Shown one piece after another: positions 43,300 to 52,272 of a stretch of DNA of 64,000 nucleotides (its first letter is position 1; every line of letters begins with the position of its first letter). Location: contig NZ_FOVK01000003.1 in the NCBI RefSeq assembly GCF_900115135.1, positions 124,001 through 188,000 on the forward strand, given 5' to 3'. Source of the stretch: Proteiniclasticum ruminis. Lineage in GTDB: Bacteria > Bacillota > Clostridia > Clostridiales > Clostridiaceae. A program made the position numbers and the translations under genes. The notes beneath the pieces are model-generated. The model was given only the letters and a program-made list of their open reading frames with translations. It made no database searches and was not told the DNA's origin.

Positions 43300-44319
43300 A
43301 TGACGAATGTAGGAATTGTAGGAACTGGGATCTATATTCCAGAATCCTTTATGACAGGGAAGGAAATCTCTGAGAAAACCATGGGTGTCTGGTCTGAAGA
43401 GGCTGTGGTGGACAAACTTGGCATCAGAAAGAAACCGATCCCTGGAGCACAGGACGGTACACAGGAAATGGGTGCGCTGGCAGCGCTGGATGCACTGAAA
43501 AATACTGGCACCGATCCTCTGGATATTGATGTGATTCTCTGCGTAGGAGAAGAATGGAAAGAGTATCCATTGACGACATCAGCGCTGTATATCCAGGACA
43601 GAATCGGCGCAGTGAATGCCTGGGGCATAGATCTTGCCAACAGATGCTGCACCACTGTGTCTACCATGAAGATTGCAAAGGATATGCTCATGAACGATGA
43701 CTCCATCAACACCATCCTCATTGCAGGCGGATACAGAAATGGAGACTTTGTAGATTACAGCGACAAAAACATGTCTATGATGTTCAATCTGGGAGCAGGT
43801 GGCGGAGCCATCATCCTCAAGAAAAATTATGGCAAGAATCTTCTTCTGGGGTCCCACATCATTGCAGATGGATCTTTAGCCCGAACTGCCGGAGTGGAGA
43901 TTGGAGGCACTTGCAATCCGATCACTCCAGAAAACAGAGACGAGGCCTATAAGAGTCTTCGGCTTATGGACGCCAAGAAAATGAAAGACAGACTGAATGA
44001 GGTGTCAATGCCCAACTGGTACAAATGCATCGACGAATCATTAAGAAAATCAGATCTTGAAAGAAAGGATATTGACTATCTGGCAATTCTTCATATGAAG
44101 AGATCCGGCCACGTGGCCATGCTGAATGAACTGGGGCTTACGGAAGACCAGTCCATCTATCTGGAAGATTATGGACATATCGGACAGGTGGATCAGATTT
44201 TGTCTCTGCACCTGGCTCTCCAGGAAGGAAAGGTTCAGGACGGAAGCGTTGTAAGCATGGTTGCGGCAGGGATCGGCTATGTGTGGGCTGCCAATGTCAT
44301 TAAATGGGGTGAAAGCTAA
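43300..44319 (+). CDS. KASIII-like (FabH-family) thiolase-fold enzyme
   Basis: A 339-residue condensing-enzyme-fold protein. The nucleophile Cys is C116 in IDLANRCCTTV, and the first His is H265 in AILHMKRSGH. The position that is Asn in FabH (YGNTSAAS) reads His293 in EDYGHIGQVD. The Cys-His-Asn set is therefore Cys-His-His, closer to thiolase-type Cys-His-His chemistry. No thiolase gene is in the cluster, so this protein may form or cleave the 3-oxoacyl-CoA. The gene is 11 bases downstream of the SDR and abuts livH. Confidence 0.8.
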   Translation: MTNVGIVGTGIYIPESFMTGKEISEKTMGVWSEEAVVDKLGIRKKPIPGAQDGTQEMGALAALDALKNTGTDPLDIDVILCVGEEWKEYPLTTSALYIQDRIGAVNAWGIDLANRCCTTVSTMKIAKDMLMNDDSINTILIAGGYRNGDFVDYSDKNMSMMFNLGAGGGAIILKKNYGKNLLLGSHIIADGSLARTAGVEIGGTCNPITPENRDEAYKSLRLMDAKKMKDRLNEVSMPNWYKCIDESLRKSDLERKDIDYLAILHMKRSGHVAMLNELGLTEDQSIYLEDYGHIGQVDQILSLHLALQEGKVQDGSVVSMVAAGIGYVWAANVIKWGES

Positions 44320-45195
44320 TTGAGTACTTTCATACAAATTATTCTTAGAAGTTTGGAAACAGGAAGCATCTATGCACTTGCTGCGTTAGGTATCATCATC
44401 ATCTACAGAACCTCCTATACCACGAACTTTGCACAGGGAGCTGTGGCCATGTTCAATACCTTTGTGGTGACCTTCCTTTTCAATAAGTTCGGACTGCCGT
44501 TATGGCTGGCGGTCATCGGTGGAATCTTAAGTGCTATTCTCATGGGATTCCTCATCGATGTGCTGATTTTAAGACATACGAAAAATGTGTCTCCGGTGGC
44601 AAAGCAGATTATAACGTTAGGCCTCATCATGATTGTCCTTGGACTTGCACCCATCTTCTTTGGGGTGGATCCGCTAAGACTGCCAAGACTCATTGAATCA
44701 GGAGATCTATCCTTCCTTGGAGCATCCATCTCCTATAACGGATTGTTCAACATTGCCTTAGGCCTGGCCATCATGCTTCTGATGTTTTATATCCTGCAGA
44801 AGACAAAATGGGGACTTGCCATCAGAACCACAGCTTCCAATGAATATGTGGCAAGGCTCATGGGGGTTCCTACAAAGAACGTTACCATGGCTGCCTGGGG
44901 AGTTGCGGGAGTTCTGGGTGTCATAGCTGGTGTCATGACCGCGCCGATGACCTCAGTTACACTGAATCTCATGGATGAAGTGCAGATCACAGCCCTAGTT
45001 GCCTGTGTTCTTGGCGGATTCCAGACTTTCCACGGACCTGTTATAGGTGCGTATATCATGGGTATCGTAAGAAACCTCTTGCTGTTTTATGTGTCCTCTG
45101 TTTGGGGCGGACAGATTCTCTATATTCTGATCCTGGTGTTCATTGTCTTCAGACCATATGGACTCATCGGGAAGAAGATTGTGAAGAAGGTGTAG
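44320..45195 (+). CDS. LivH-type branched-chain amino acid ABC permease
   Basis: A 291-residue inner-membrane permease with about eight helices (GSIYALAALGIIIIYRTSYTTNFAQG, VCVLGGFQTFHGPVIGAYIMG). The start is a TTG directly after the preceding stop. With the next four genes it forms a complete HAAT-family importer. These take up branched-chain amino acids, but also amides and aromatic or aliphatic acids. Confidence 0.9.
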   Translation: MSTFIQIILRSLETGSIYALAALGIIIIYRTSYTTNFAQGAVAMFNTFVVTFLFNKFGLPLWLAVIGGILSAILMGFLIDVLILRHTKNVSPVAKQIITLGLIMIVLGLAPIFFGVDPLRLPRLIESGDLSFLGASISYNGLFNIALGLAIMLLMFYILQKTKWGLAIRTTASNEYVARLMGVPTKNVTMAAWGVAGVLGVIAGVMTAPMTSVTLNLMDEVQITALVACVLGGFQTFHGPVIGAYIMGIVRNLLLFYVSSVWGGQILYILILVFIVFRPYGLIGKKIVKKV

Positions 45196-45196
45196 G

Positions 45197-46231
45197 ATGA
45201 AGAGTATGACGAAAGAGAAAAACATTTTAAAGAAATATCCGATTCTAGGCCTGATTCTATTTGGTGCTGTCCTGGCCCTGGTTCCACCTCTGGCGGAAGC
45301 AGGAGTCCTGAAGAATGGATACATCACCACCATCGGTGGGACACTCATTTATGCCATTGCAGCTCTTGGGCTCAATATCCTTCTGGGATGGTCCGGACTG
45401 ATCTCTCTAGGTACTGCTGGATTTATGGGACTGGCTTCCTATATCTCTGCTTACCTGACCATAGATCTGGAACTCCCTTTTGAAGCGGCGTTTATCCTGG
45501 CGGTGCTGATTCCTACACTTCTCGGAATACTGGTAGGACTGGTATCTCTGAAGATTGAAGGACTGTACTTAGCCATCGCAACCCTGGCTGTTTCAGAGGT
45601 TCTCAGAAAGACCTTTGAAGAGCTGGTGCCATTCACTGGCGGATTCAGTGGTAAGTCAGCAAATTACCCAACTCTCTTAGGATTCATACCTGGATTTGAT
45701 GGATTTGAGTTGGATCGAACTACGACGTATTACTTCATTGTTATAGTCCTGGTTATCGTGATGATCCTTACTTATAACATGATGAACGGAAAGCTTGGAC
45801 GTGCTTTGAATGCCATGAGAGGTTCTGAAGCAGCAGCTCAGGCCATGGGTGTGAATCTTCTTACCCACAGACTCATCGCATTCGCACTGGCTACTGTATT
45901 TGCGAGTATTGCAGGAGTGCTCTATGTGCACTTCATCAAATTCTCCTATCCAAGCACCTGGATTTTGAAGCTTTCCTTGGACTTCCTGGCCATCATTATC
46001 ATAGGCGGTTTAAGGTCTATCTACGGAACAGTACTTGGCGCATTCATCGTCTTTGCTGTACCAGACCTCTTCCTGAAGCAGATTCCTTATTTTGAGAATC
46101 TGTCCTACGTACTGAATGGCCTTCTGATCATCGTGGTCATCATCTTCTATCCGAACGGACTGGTAGGGATTGGTTATGACATCAAGAAGCTCTTCGGAAA
46201 ACTGAAAAAAGGAGGAAAGAAAGATGAGTAA
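45197..46231 (+). CDS. LivM-type branched-chain amino acid ABC permease
   Basis: A 344-residue permease partner with about ten helices (LNILLGWSGLISLGTAGFMGLASY, IIIIGGLRSIYGTVLGAFIVF). The first ATG (45197) has AAGGTG 4 bases upstream; the ATG at 45206 is a possible alternative. Its end overlaps livG by 8 bases. Confidence 0.9.
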   Translation: MKSMTKEKNILKKYPILGLILFGAVLALVPPLAEAGVLKNGYITTIGGTLIYAIAALGLNILLGWSGLISLGTAGFMGLASYISAYLTIDLELPFEAAFILAVLIPTLLGILVGLVSLKIEGLYLAIATLAVSEVLRKTFEELVPFTGGFSGKSANYPTLLGFIPGFDGFELDRTTTYYFIVIVLVIVMILTYNMMNGKLGRALNAMRGSEAAAQAMGVNLLTHRLIAFALATVFASIAGVLYVHFIKFSYPSTWILKLSLDFLAIIIIGGLRSIYGTVLGAFIVFAVPDLFLKQIPYFENLSYVLNGLLIIVVIIFYPNGLVGIGYDIKKLFGKLKKGGKKDE

Positions 46232-47015
46232 AATGGAGAACCGTGTACTGAATGTCGAGGGACTTTCCATTGCCTTTGGCGGACTGAAAGCTGTTGACAA
46301 TCTTTCTTTCGATATCAAAGAAAAAGAAATCTTTGGGCTGATTGGACCTAATGGAGCAGGAAAGACCACAGTGTTCAACTGCATCACACAGTTCTATAAG
46401 CCGAATACAGGAGAAATCCTGTTTAAAGGGCACGGCGATCAGGTCACAGAACTGACGACAAAGCCTGTACATGAAATCATTAAGCTGGGACTGGTCAGAA
46501 CCTTCCAGAATGTAGAGCTCATCAGAGAGCTCAGCATCATCGACAATGTGCTCATCGGAGGTCATATCGACTTCAAGGCGAATACATTCTCCCAGGCGCT
46601 GAGACTGCCAAAGGCGAGAAAAGAAGAGAAGCAGTACAGGGAAGAGGCTGAAAAAATCCTTGAGAACTTAGGTATTCTCGACAGAAAGGACATGCTCGTC
46701 GGAGGTCAGCCATACGGAATCCTGAAGAAGGTCGAGATGGCGAGAACTCTTATGGCAAGGCCTAAACTCATCATTCTCGATGAACCTGCTGCAGGACTTA
46801 ATGACAGCGAAACCCTGGAACTTGCTAAACTGATCAAGAAGATCAGAGATGAATTCAACTGTGCCATCCTTCTGGTGGAACATGATATGAGACTTGTGAT
46901 GGATATCTGTGACCGCATTTGCGCCATCAACTTCGGAAAACTCCTGACCATTGGCACCCCTAAGGAGATACAGCAAAATCCTGCTGTCCAGTCAGCATAT
47001 TTAGGAGTGGAGTAG
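46224..47015 (+). CDS. LivG-type ABC ATPase
   Basis: A 263-residue ATPase with Walker A GLIGPNGAGKTTVF, the degenerate LivG signature PYGILKKVEMARTL, Walker B LIILDEPAAGLNDSE, H-loop LVEHDMRLVM, and the C-terminal GTPKEIQQNPAVQSAYLG. It is coupled by overlap to livM. Confidence 0.93.
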   Translation: MSKMENRVLNVEGLSIAFGGLKAVDNLSFDIKEKEIFGLIGPNGAGKTTVFNCITQFYKPNTGEILFKGHGDQVTELTTKPVHEIIKLGLVRTFQNVELIRELSIIDNVLIGGHIDFKANTFSQALRLPKARKEEKQYREEAEKILENLGILDRKDMLVGGQPYGILKKVEMARTLMARPKLIILDEPAAGLNDSETLELAKLIKKIRDEFNCAILLVEHDMRLVMDICDRICAINFGKLLTIGTPKEIQQNPAVQSAYLGVE

Positions 47016-47016
47016 T

Positions 47017-47742
47017 ATGAGTGATAAGAAAATAGCATTACAGATCAAAAATCTCAAAGTGAGCTATGGTGCCATTCAAGCACTGAAAGGCATTGACCTT
47101 ACGGTATATGAGGGAGATGTAGTGGCGATTCTCGGAGCCAATGGAGCAGGGAAGACCACGACTCTCAAGAAAATATCCGGAATCATCGAAAGTGAAGGTG
47201 GATCCATAGAGCTCTATGGGCAGGACATCACGAAGATGGAGCCTGAAAAGATCGCAAGACTTGGTATTTCCATGTCGCCTGAGGGAAGAGCGGTATTTAG
47301 AGATCTTACTGTTGAAGAAAACCTGAAAGCTGGTGCTTTTACTGTAAAGGACAAAGCAACCATCCAGAGGAATTTTGACAGAGTATACAGATACTTCCCA
47401 GTGCTGAAGGAAAGAAAGAGCCAAGTATCCTCCACTTTATCCGGAGGAGAACAGCAGATGCTGGCCATCGGCAGAGCTCTTATGAGCAGTCCGAAAGTGC
47501 TTCTTCTGGATGAACCTTCCCTAGGTCTTGCACCCCTTATTGTGCAGGACATCATGAAAATCGTGAAGGAGATCAAAGAAGAGGGAACCACTGTCATCAT
47601 CGTGGAGCAGAATGCTGCACAGACACTGAAAATTGCAGATTACGGGTATGTCATTGAGCTGGGCCTTGTGAACACTCATGGGAAAGCCAGCGATCTTGCC
47701 AATGATCCTAAACTTGTGGAAGCCTATCTGGGCAAACACTAA
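47017..47742 (+). CDS. LivF-type ABC ATPase
   Basis: A 241-residue ATPase with Walker A AILGANGAGKTTTLKKISG, signature LSGGEQQMLAIGRAL, Walker B VLLLDEPSLGLAP and EQNA in VIIVEQNAAQTL, the LivF hallmark. It lies one base after the livG stop codon. Confidence 0.94.
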   Translation: MSDKKIALQIKNLKVSYGAIQALKGIDLTVYEGDVVAILGANGAGKTTTLKKISGIIESEGGSIELYGQDITKMEPEKIARLGISMSPEGRAVFRDLTVEENLKAGAFTVKDKATIQRNFDRVYRYFPVLKERKSQVSSTLSGGEQQMLAIGRALMSSPKVLLLDEPSLGLAPLIVQDIMKIVKEIKEEGTTVIIVEQNAAQTLKIADYGYVIELGLVNTHGKASDLANDPKLVEAYLGKH

Positions 47743-47750
47743 TCTTTATA

Positions 47751-47884
47751 TTTAAGGTACTTCTGTACTTAAATAAAACAACATACAACATACCAGACCC
47801 TAAACAACACAACATACCAACCTAAGTTACCATTATTAAGTTTAAAACAATGAATCATCATTGTAATTTAAGGAGGAACACTAC
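47751..47884 (+). promoter_or_regulatory. livK-like leader with two inverted repeats
   Basis: TTTAAGGTAC, TTCT, GTACTTAAA (47751..47773) forms a hairpin without a T run after it. Just before the ribosome site, ACAATGA-ATCA-TCATTGT (about 47848..47865) forms another. Such structures between transporter genes often adjust mRNA decay so that more binding protein is made; that role here is inferred. Confidence 0.45.
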
Positions 47885-49156
47885 ATGAAAAAAATCGTTG
47901 CTATGCTGGCATCCCTAGCAATAGTTGCATCTTTTGCAGCTTGTGGCGCAAAGGAAGAGACCCCAGAAACCCCAGGAACTGAGACTCCAGGAACTGAGAC
48001 TCCAGGAACTGAGACTCCAGAAGAGGAAGAAGCCGCACAGGGTGTATTCGATGATAGAATCATCGTTGGTAACTCTGCTGCCACATCCGGTAACTATGCT
48101 CCTGTTGGTGTACCATTCAACGCAGGTATCGAAGCTTACTTCAAGATGATCAATGAAGAAGGCGGAGTAGATGGAAGAAAGATCGAGTTCAAGCACATCG
48201 ACGATGAATTTGATCCAGTGAAGGGTAAGGCTGCTCTTTCCACACTGGTAGAAGATGATAAGATCTTTGCTCTTGTTGGACACTTCGGAACACCAGTAGT
48301 TGGTGCTACCATCGAAGACGTAAAGGAATACGGAATTCCTGCAGTTTATTTTGCAACAGGTATCGGTCAGCTTTACAATGACAAGGCTGAAGGCAAAGAC
48401 AGAGGTATTTTCCCAGTACAGCCAATCTACCAGACTGAAGGTCAGATCATGGTAGCTAGAGCAGTAGGTGACTTCGAAGCGAAGAAGATTGGTGTGATCT
48501 ACACCAACGACGACGCTGGTAAGGATCTATTTGCTGGTGTTGAAGCAAAGGCTAAGGAACTGAACATTGAAGTTGTTGCTGAGCAGGTAGCTGCGGGTGC
48601 AACAGACGTTTCCTCCGCAGTGACTTCCATCAAGAACGCTAATGTGGACTTCGTCATCGGTGCTGCTATTCAGGCAACCATTCCTACCATTGTAAAGGAA
48701 CTGGCTGCTCAGAACGTAAACAAAGACGTTATCACAACCTACGTGAATGTATCCCCAGTCATCTCTGAAGCTGTCATCAACGAAATCAACGGCAAGTTTG
48801 ATGTATACGGACTTGGTTGGGTTGACCTGGTTGAAAATGCAGACAGCCTGGCAGCATTTGCTGAATGGGCTCCAGACTACGCCACAAACGTATATGCCAT
48901 GACTGGATGGATCGCTGGACACTTCTTCGTCGAAGGTCTCAAGAGAGTAGAAGGAACTGTTACATGGGACAAGTATATGGATGCACTGGAAAGCGCTCCA
49001 ATCAAGAACCCATTTGGTGGAGAAATCAACTATGCAGACGGTCTGAGAGCAGGTACACAGGAAATGAACTTGTCCAAGGTTGGTCTGGTAGAAAATGCAC
49101 CAGGCTGGGTACCAGTAGACGGACTTCAGTCCATGGATTCCCTTCTAGGAAAATAG
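47885..49156 (+). CDS. LivK-type periplasmic-fold substrate-binding lipoprotein
   Basis: A 423-residue surface lipoprotein (signal VAMLASLAIVASFAAC with lipobox FAAC). A Thr/Pro/Glu-rich linker (about residues 22-55) made by a 15-base tandem repeat is followed by a type I periplasmic-binding fold (IIVGNSAATSGNYAPVGVPF, AYFKMINEEGGVDGRKIEF, KIGVIYTNDDAGKDLF). It is the ligand receptor of the LivHMGF importer. In place of the usual S-G-P-x-A motif near the start it has NSAATSGNY, so I cannot infer the ligand. Confidence 0.9.
   Translation: MKKIVAMLASLAIVASFAACGAKEETPETPGTETPGTETPGTETPEEEEAAQGVFDDRIIVGNSAATSGNYAPVGVPFNAGIEAYFKMINEEGGVDGRKIEFKHIDDEFDPVKGKAALSTLVEDDKIFALVGHFGTPVVGATIEDVKEYGIPAVYFATGIGQLYNDKAEGKDRGIFPVQPIYQTEGQIMVARAVGDFEAKKIGVIYTNDDAGKDLFAGVEAKAKELNIEVVAEQVAAGATDVSSAVTSIKNANVDFVIGAAIQATIPTIVKELAAQNVNKDVITTYVNVSPVISEAVINEINGKFDVYGLGWVDLVENADSLAAFAEWAPDYATNVYAMTGWIAGHFFVEGLKRVEGTVTWDKYMDALESAPIKNPFGGEINYADGLRAGTQEMNLSKVGLVENAPGWVPVDGLQSMDSLLGK
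47972..48016 (+). repeat. three copies of a 15-base repeat in the livK-like linker
   Basis: CCAGGAACTGAGACT occurs three times in exact tandem (starting at 47972, 47987 and 48002), with partial copies on both sides. It encodes the PGTET linker units. Copy number could vary without frameshift. Confidence 0.9.
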
Positions 49157-49284
49157 AGTAAAGTCACACAGACGATATGATTTCCTATACGATGCAAACA
49201 TTTTAAAATCCCCTATCATCAAAGTTAAAAATATCCTATTCTAGTAATAGGAAACCTGTATCAAAGGGAATACATAGTGGTCTT

Positions 49285-49316
49285 AAAGGGCAGGTGAAGA
49301 CCTGCCCTTTTTTAAA
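49285..49316 (+). terminator. terminator after the livK-like gene
   Basis: AAAGGGCAGGT, GAAG, ACCTGCCCTTT is followed by TTTAAA. It lies between the binding-protein gene and the CoA-transferase gene, so readthrough into the latter is partial or the latter has its own promoter. Confidence 0.85.
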
Positions 49317-49340
49317 AAATAAATCAGGAGGCGCCTAATT

Positions 49341-50654
49341 ATGTCCTATAAAGAAAAAGTCATCAGCCTGGAACAGGCACTTGCTATGATCCAATCTGAT
49401 ATGAATGTAGTCACCGGTCTTGGTGCGGGAGAAGCGCAGCTTATTATGAACAGCATCCACACCATCGCAGACAGAGTGAAGAATGTCACCATCACCAACT
49501 GTCTTTCCATGGCCAGTGGGGAATTTCTGAAAGAAGAATATGTGGATGCATTCAACATCGACGGATGGTTCTTCTCTCCACCTCTACGTAGAGCATTCAA
49601 AAATGGAAATGTATCTTTTATTCCAAATCATCTTCATCTGGCGGGATGGAAGAGACTGGACCATGTGAAGCCTGATATTTTTGTCGGTACCGCTTCCATG
49701 CCCGATGAGCATGGATTCATCTCTCTATCCACTTCCAACACCTATGAGTCCCAGATGATTGAGAATGCAGGCATTGTGATTCTGGAGATCAACCCCAATT
49801 ATCCAAGAACCTTTGGAGATGTGGAGATTCATTATACAGATATCGATTATTTCATTGAAGCGGATTATAAAGTGCCTTCACTGCCAGATACAATACCCAA
49901 TGAGAAAGATCTGAAAATCGGTGCTTATATTGCAGATCTCATCCACGATGGTGATACGCTGCAGCTGGGCATCGGCGGTATCCCCAACGCTGTGGCATCT
50001 GCCCTGAAGGGAAAGAAAGATCTTGGAATCCATACGGAGATGATGACTTCTGGGATGGTGGATCTTATTGAATGTGGTGCGGTGACAGGGAAGAAGAAGA
50101 CCCTTCATAAAGGCAAGCATGTGGCAACCTTTGCCCTGGGCAATCAGAAGCTGTACGACTTCATCAACAACAATCCTTCTGTCATGATCCTCAACGGAAA
50201 GTATGTCAATGATCCTGCCGTCATTGGACTCAATGACAACATGGTTTCCATCAACACCGCCTTGGAAGTGGATCTCACCGGCCAAGTGTGCTCGGAGTCC
50301 ATTGGACATATCCAGTTTTCTGGTACAGGTGGACAGTCGGACACTGCCGTAGGGGCTCAGAATGCCAAGAATGGCCGAAGCTTCATTGCCCTTTATTCCA
50401 CAGCCATGGTGAAAAATCCAGTAACTGGTGAAAGAGAAGAGAAGTCCAAGATCGTGCCATTCCTGAAGCCAGGAGCCATTGTGACCCTTTCCAGAAACGA
50501 TGTGGATATGGTCGTCACAGAATATGGCATCGCTCATCTGCGTGGTACCAATGTCCGCGAAAGAATCGAAAGACTCATTGCCATTGCACACCCTGATTTC
50601 AGAGACGAAATCCTCAAGGAAGCACATGAGCTGGGCCTGATTTTTGATAAGTAG
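49341..50654 (+). CDS. acetyl-CoA hydrolase/CoA-transferase family protein
   Basis: A 437-residue class I CoA-transferase of the acetate:acyl-CoA / 4-hydroxybutyrate CoA-transferase type. The catalytic Glu is expected in GQVCSESIGHIQFSGTGGQSD; other landmarks are QLGIGGIPNAV, HTEMMTSGMVDLIE and VVTEYGIAHLRGTNVRERIE. It would activate a carboxylic acid using acetyl-CoA or a similar donor, a fitting partner to the neighbouring importer and acyl-CoA enzymes. The ATG follows AGGAGG. Confidence 0.9.
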   Translation: MSYKEKVISLEQALAMIQSDMNVVTGLGAGEAQLIMNSIHTIADRVKNVTITNCLSMASGEFLKEEYVDAFNIDGWFFSPPLRRAFKNGNVSFIPNHLHLAGWKRLDHVKPDIFVGTASMPDEHGFISLSTSNTYESQMIENAGIVILEINPNYPRTFGDVEIHYTDIDYFIEADYKVPSLPDTIPNEKDLKIGAYIADLIHDGDTLQLGIGGIPNAVASALKGKKDLGIHTEMMTSGMVDLIECGAVTGKKKTLHKGKHVATFALGNQKLYDFINNNPSVMILNGKYVNDPAVIGLNDNMVSINTALEVDLTGQVCSESIGHIQFSGTGGQSDTAVGAQNAKNGRSFIALYSTAMVKNPVTGEREEKSKIVPFLKPGAIVTLSRNDVDMVVTEYGIAHLRGTNVRERIERLIAIAHPDFRDEILKEAHELGLIFDK

Positions 50655-50662
50655 GTGAAAAA

Positions 50663-51481
50663 ATGGCATATTTTGAATTTCAGGGGAAAAACGTATATTA
50701 TGAAACCCATGGTGAAGGAAAACCCCTGATTCTCCTTAATGGCATCATGATGTCCACAAAAAGCTGGGGCATCTTCAAAGAAGCCTTCAGCGCAAACAAC
50801 AGATTGATCCTTTTGGATTTTCTGGATCAGGGACAGTCCGATAAAGTAGTAGAAGAGTACACCCAGGATCTTCAAGTGGAAGTGCTTCATGCACTCATAA
50901 AAGAGCTGAACTATGAAAGAGTGAACCTCTTAGGAATCTCCTATGGCGGGGAAGTTGCTTTAAGGTTCATCACAAAATATGAGTCATTGGTAGACAGACT
51001 TGTGCTGTTCAACACTTCCCACAGAACCAGCCCTTGGCTGAAGGACATCGGAGATGCGTGGAACTTAAGCAGAGACAATGCACTGGATTACTATCTCACA
51101 ACCATTCCTGTCATTTATTCCCCTGAATTCTACAACCGGAACAGGGAATGGATGGAGAACCGGAAAAAGCTTCTTACGGCGACAGTCTTCAGTGACAAGA
51201 ATTTCATGGACTCCATGGTGCGCCTGACAAGAAGCGCAGAGACCCACGATGTGACGGAAGATCTGAAAGATGTCAGAACCAGAACACTCATTGTGAGCAG
51301 CGAGAATGACTTCATCACACCGAAAGAGGAACAGGAAGCCCTTCACAAGCTTCTTGTGAACTCTGATTATGTGATGCTGCCAAAGACAGGGCACGGATCC
51401 ATGTATGAAAGACCAGCACTTTTTACCGCACTGACTCTAGGTTATATCAATGCTTCCGATTTAGAAATGACAGTACTATAA
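50663..51481 (+). CDS. alpha/beta hydrolase
   Basis: A 272-residue hydrolase with nucleophile Ser in LLGISYGGEVALRF, Asp in VSSENDFITP and His in PKTGHGSMYERP. It lacks a signal peptide. It is 8 bases downstream of the CoA-transferase gene and should act on an intermediate or the imported substrate (ester, lactone or thioester). It is distinct from the hydrolase at 37233. Confidence 0.85.
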   Translation: MAYFEFQGKNVYYETHGEGKPLILLNGIMMSTKSWGIFKEAFSANNRLILLDFLDQGQSDKVVEEYTQDLQVEVLHALIKELNYERVNLLGISYGGEVALRFITKYESLVDRLVLFNTSHRTSPWLKDIGDAWNLSRDNALDYYLTTIPVIYSPEFYNRNREWMENRKKLLTATVFSDKNFMDSMVRLTRSAETHDVTEDLKDVRTRTLIVSSENDFITPKEEQEALHKLLVNSDYVMLPKTGHGSMYERPALFTALTLGYINASDLEMTVL

Positions 51482-51596
51482 TCTTTTGAGAATGATAGTG
51501 TTTCATAATTGTTCCTGTTGTGATAAAATCGAAATGATATAATTTGAAGAGACCAGTCAAAGAGCCGAAGAGTAAGACTGGCAGTTAGGAGATACA

Positions 51597-52214
51597 TTGG
51601 AAGAGTTTGTAAATTTACCAAAAACCAAAAGAGGACAGAAGACTTTAGATAATATCGTCCGTGCGGCGGAGGAGCTGTTTTTTGAGAAGGGCTATCATGC
51701 AACTTCCATCATCGATATTACCAACGAAGCCAATATTGCTCTGGGCACCTTCTATATTTATTTTAAGGACAAGTACAGTCTGTATAAATTTCTGCTTTTA
51801 AGTTACAGCCATGATATCAGAAAAGCCATTGCTTTGGATATCAAGCCAAGCCATACCAGATTCGAAGCGGAAAAAATAGGTCTGAAGGCGTTTTTGGTGT
51901 ATATCAGAGACCATAAACATGTCTACAATATCATCTGGGAGTCACTCTATATCGATAAGACACTGTTTATTGAGTACTATGAGGACTTCGCGGGACGATA
52001 TGCCACAGGTCTTGTGAAAGCCCAGGAAAAAGGAGAAGTTGTGGATGTGGACACTACAATCCTCAGCTATTTCCTCATGGGGGTTTCAAACTTCATTGGG
52101 CTGAAGTATGTCATGTTCGATGAAGACAAGGATGACAATCTGGATGAAGTAGTAGAAAAAGTCATGGATATCCTGGAAGCAGGCATGTTCCTCAATAAGA
52201 AATCCAAGAATTAG
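51597..52214 (+). CDS. TetR-family transcriptional regulator
   Basis: A 205-residue regulator. The N-terminal HTH is typical TetR (TLDNIVRAAEELFFEKGYHATSIIDITNEANIALGTFYIYFKDKYSLYKF). The C-terminal ligand domain (about 60-205) resembles those of acyl-CoA-responsive members, which is only an impression. The start is a TTG after GGAGA. As the last gene of the rightward operon it is the best candidate for binding the two AACATGA-N8-TCATGTT operators. Confidence 0.9.
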   Translation: MEEFVNLPKTKRGQKTLDNIVRAAEELFFEKGYHATSIIDITNEANIALGTFYIYFKDKYSLYKFLLLSYSHDIRKAIALDIKPSHTRFEAEKIGLKAFLVYIRDHKHVYNIIWESLYIDKTLFIEYYEDFAGRYATGLVKAQEKGEVVDVDTTILSYFLMGVSNFIGLKYVMFDEDKDDNLDEVVEKVMDILEAGMFLNKKSKN

Positions 52215-52218
52215 AAAT

Positions 52219-52260
52219 AAGGAGAAGGATTTATTAATAGAATGGATCCTTCTCCTTTTC
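52219..52260 (+). terminator. terminator between tetR and traX-like gene
   Basis: AAGGAGAAGGAT, a 16-base loop, ATCCTTCTCCTT is followed by TTCTTT. It lies directly after the tetR stop codon. Confidence 0.85.
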
Positions 52261-52272
52261 TTTATAGAGATT

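Noticed and set aside
47972-48016. The 15-base tandem repeat as a CRISPR array
   Set aside because: There are no spacers between copies, the unit is too short and it is coding. I saw no CRISPR-like array or cas gene anywhere in the window.
47925-48149. Frames on both strands across the 15-base repeat in the livK-like gene
   Set aside because: The repeat length is a multiple of three, which leaves all frames open; the real product is the lipoprotein.
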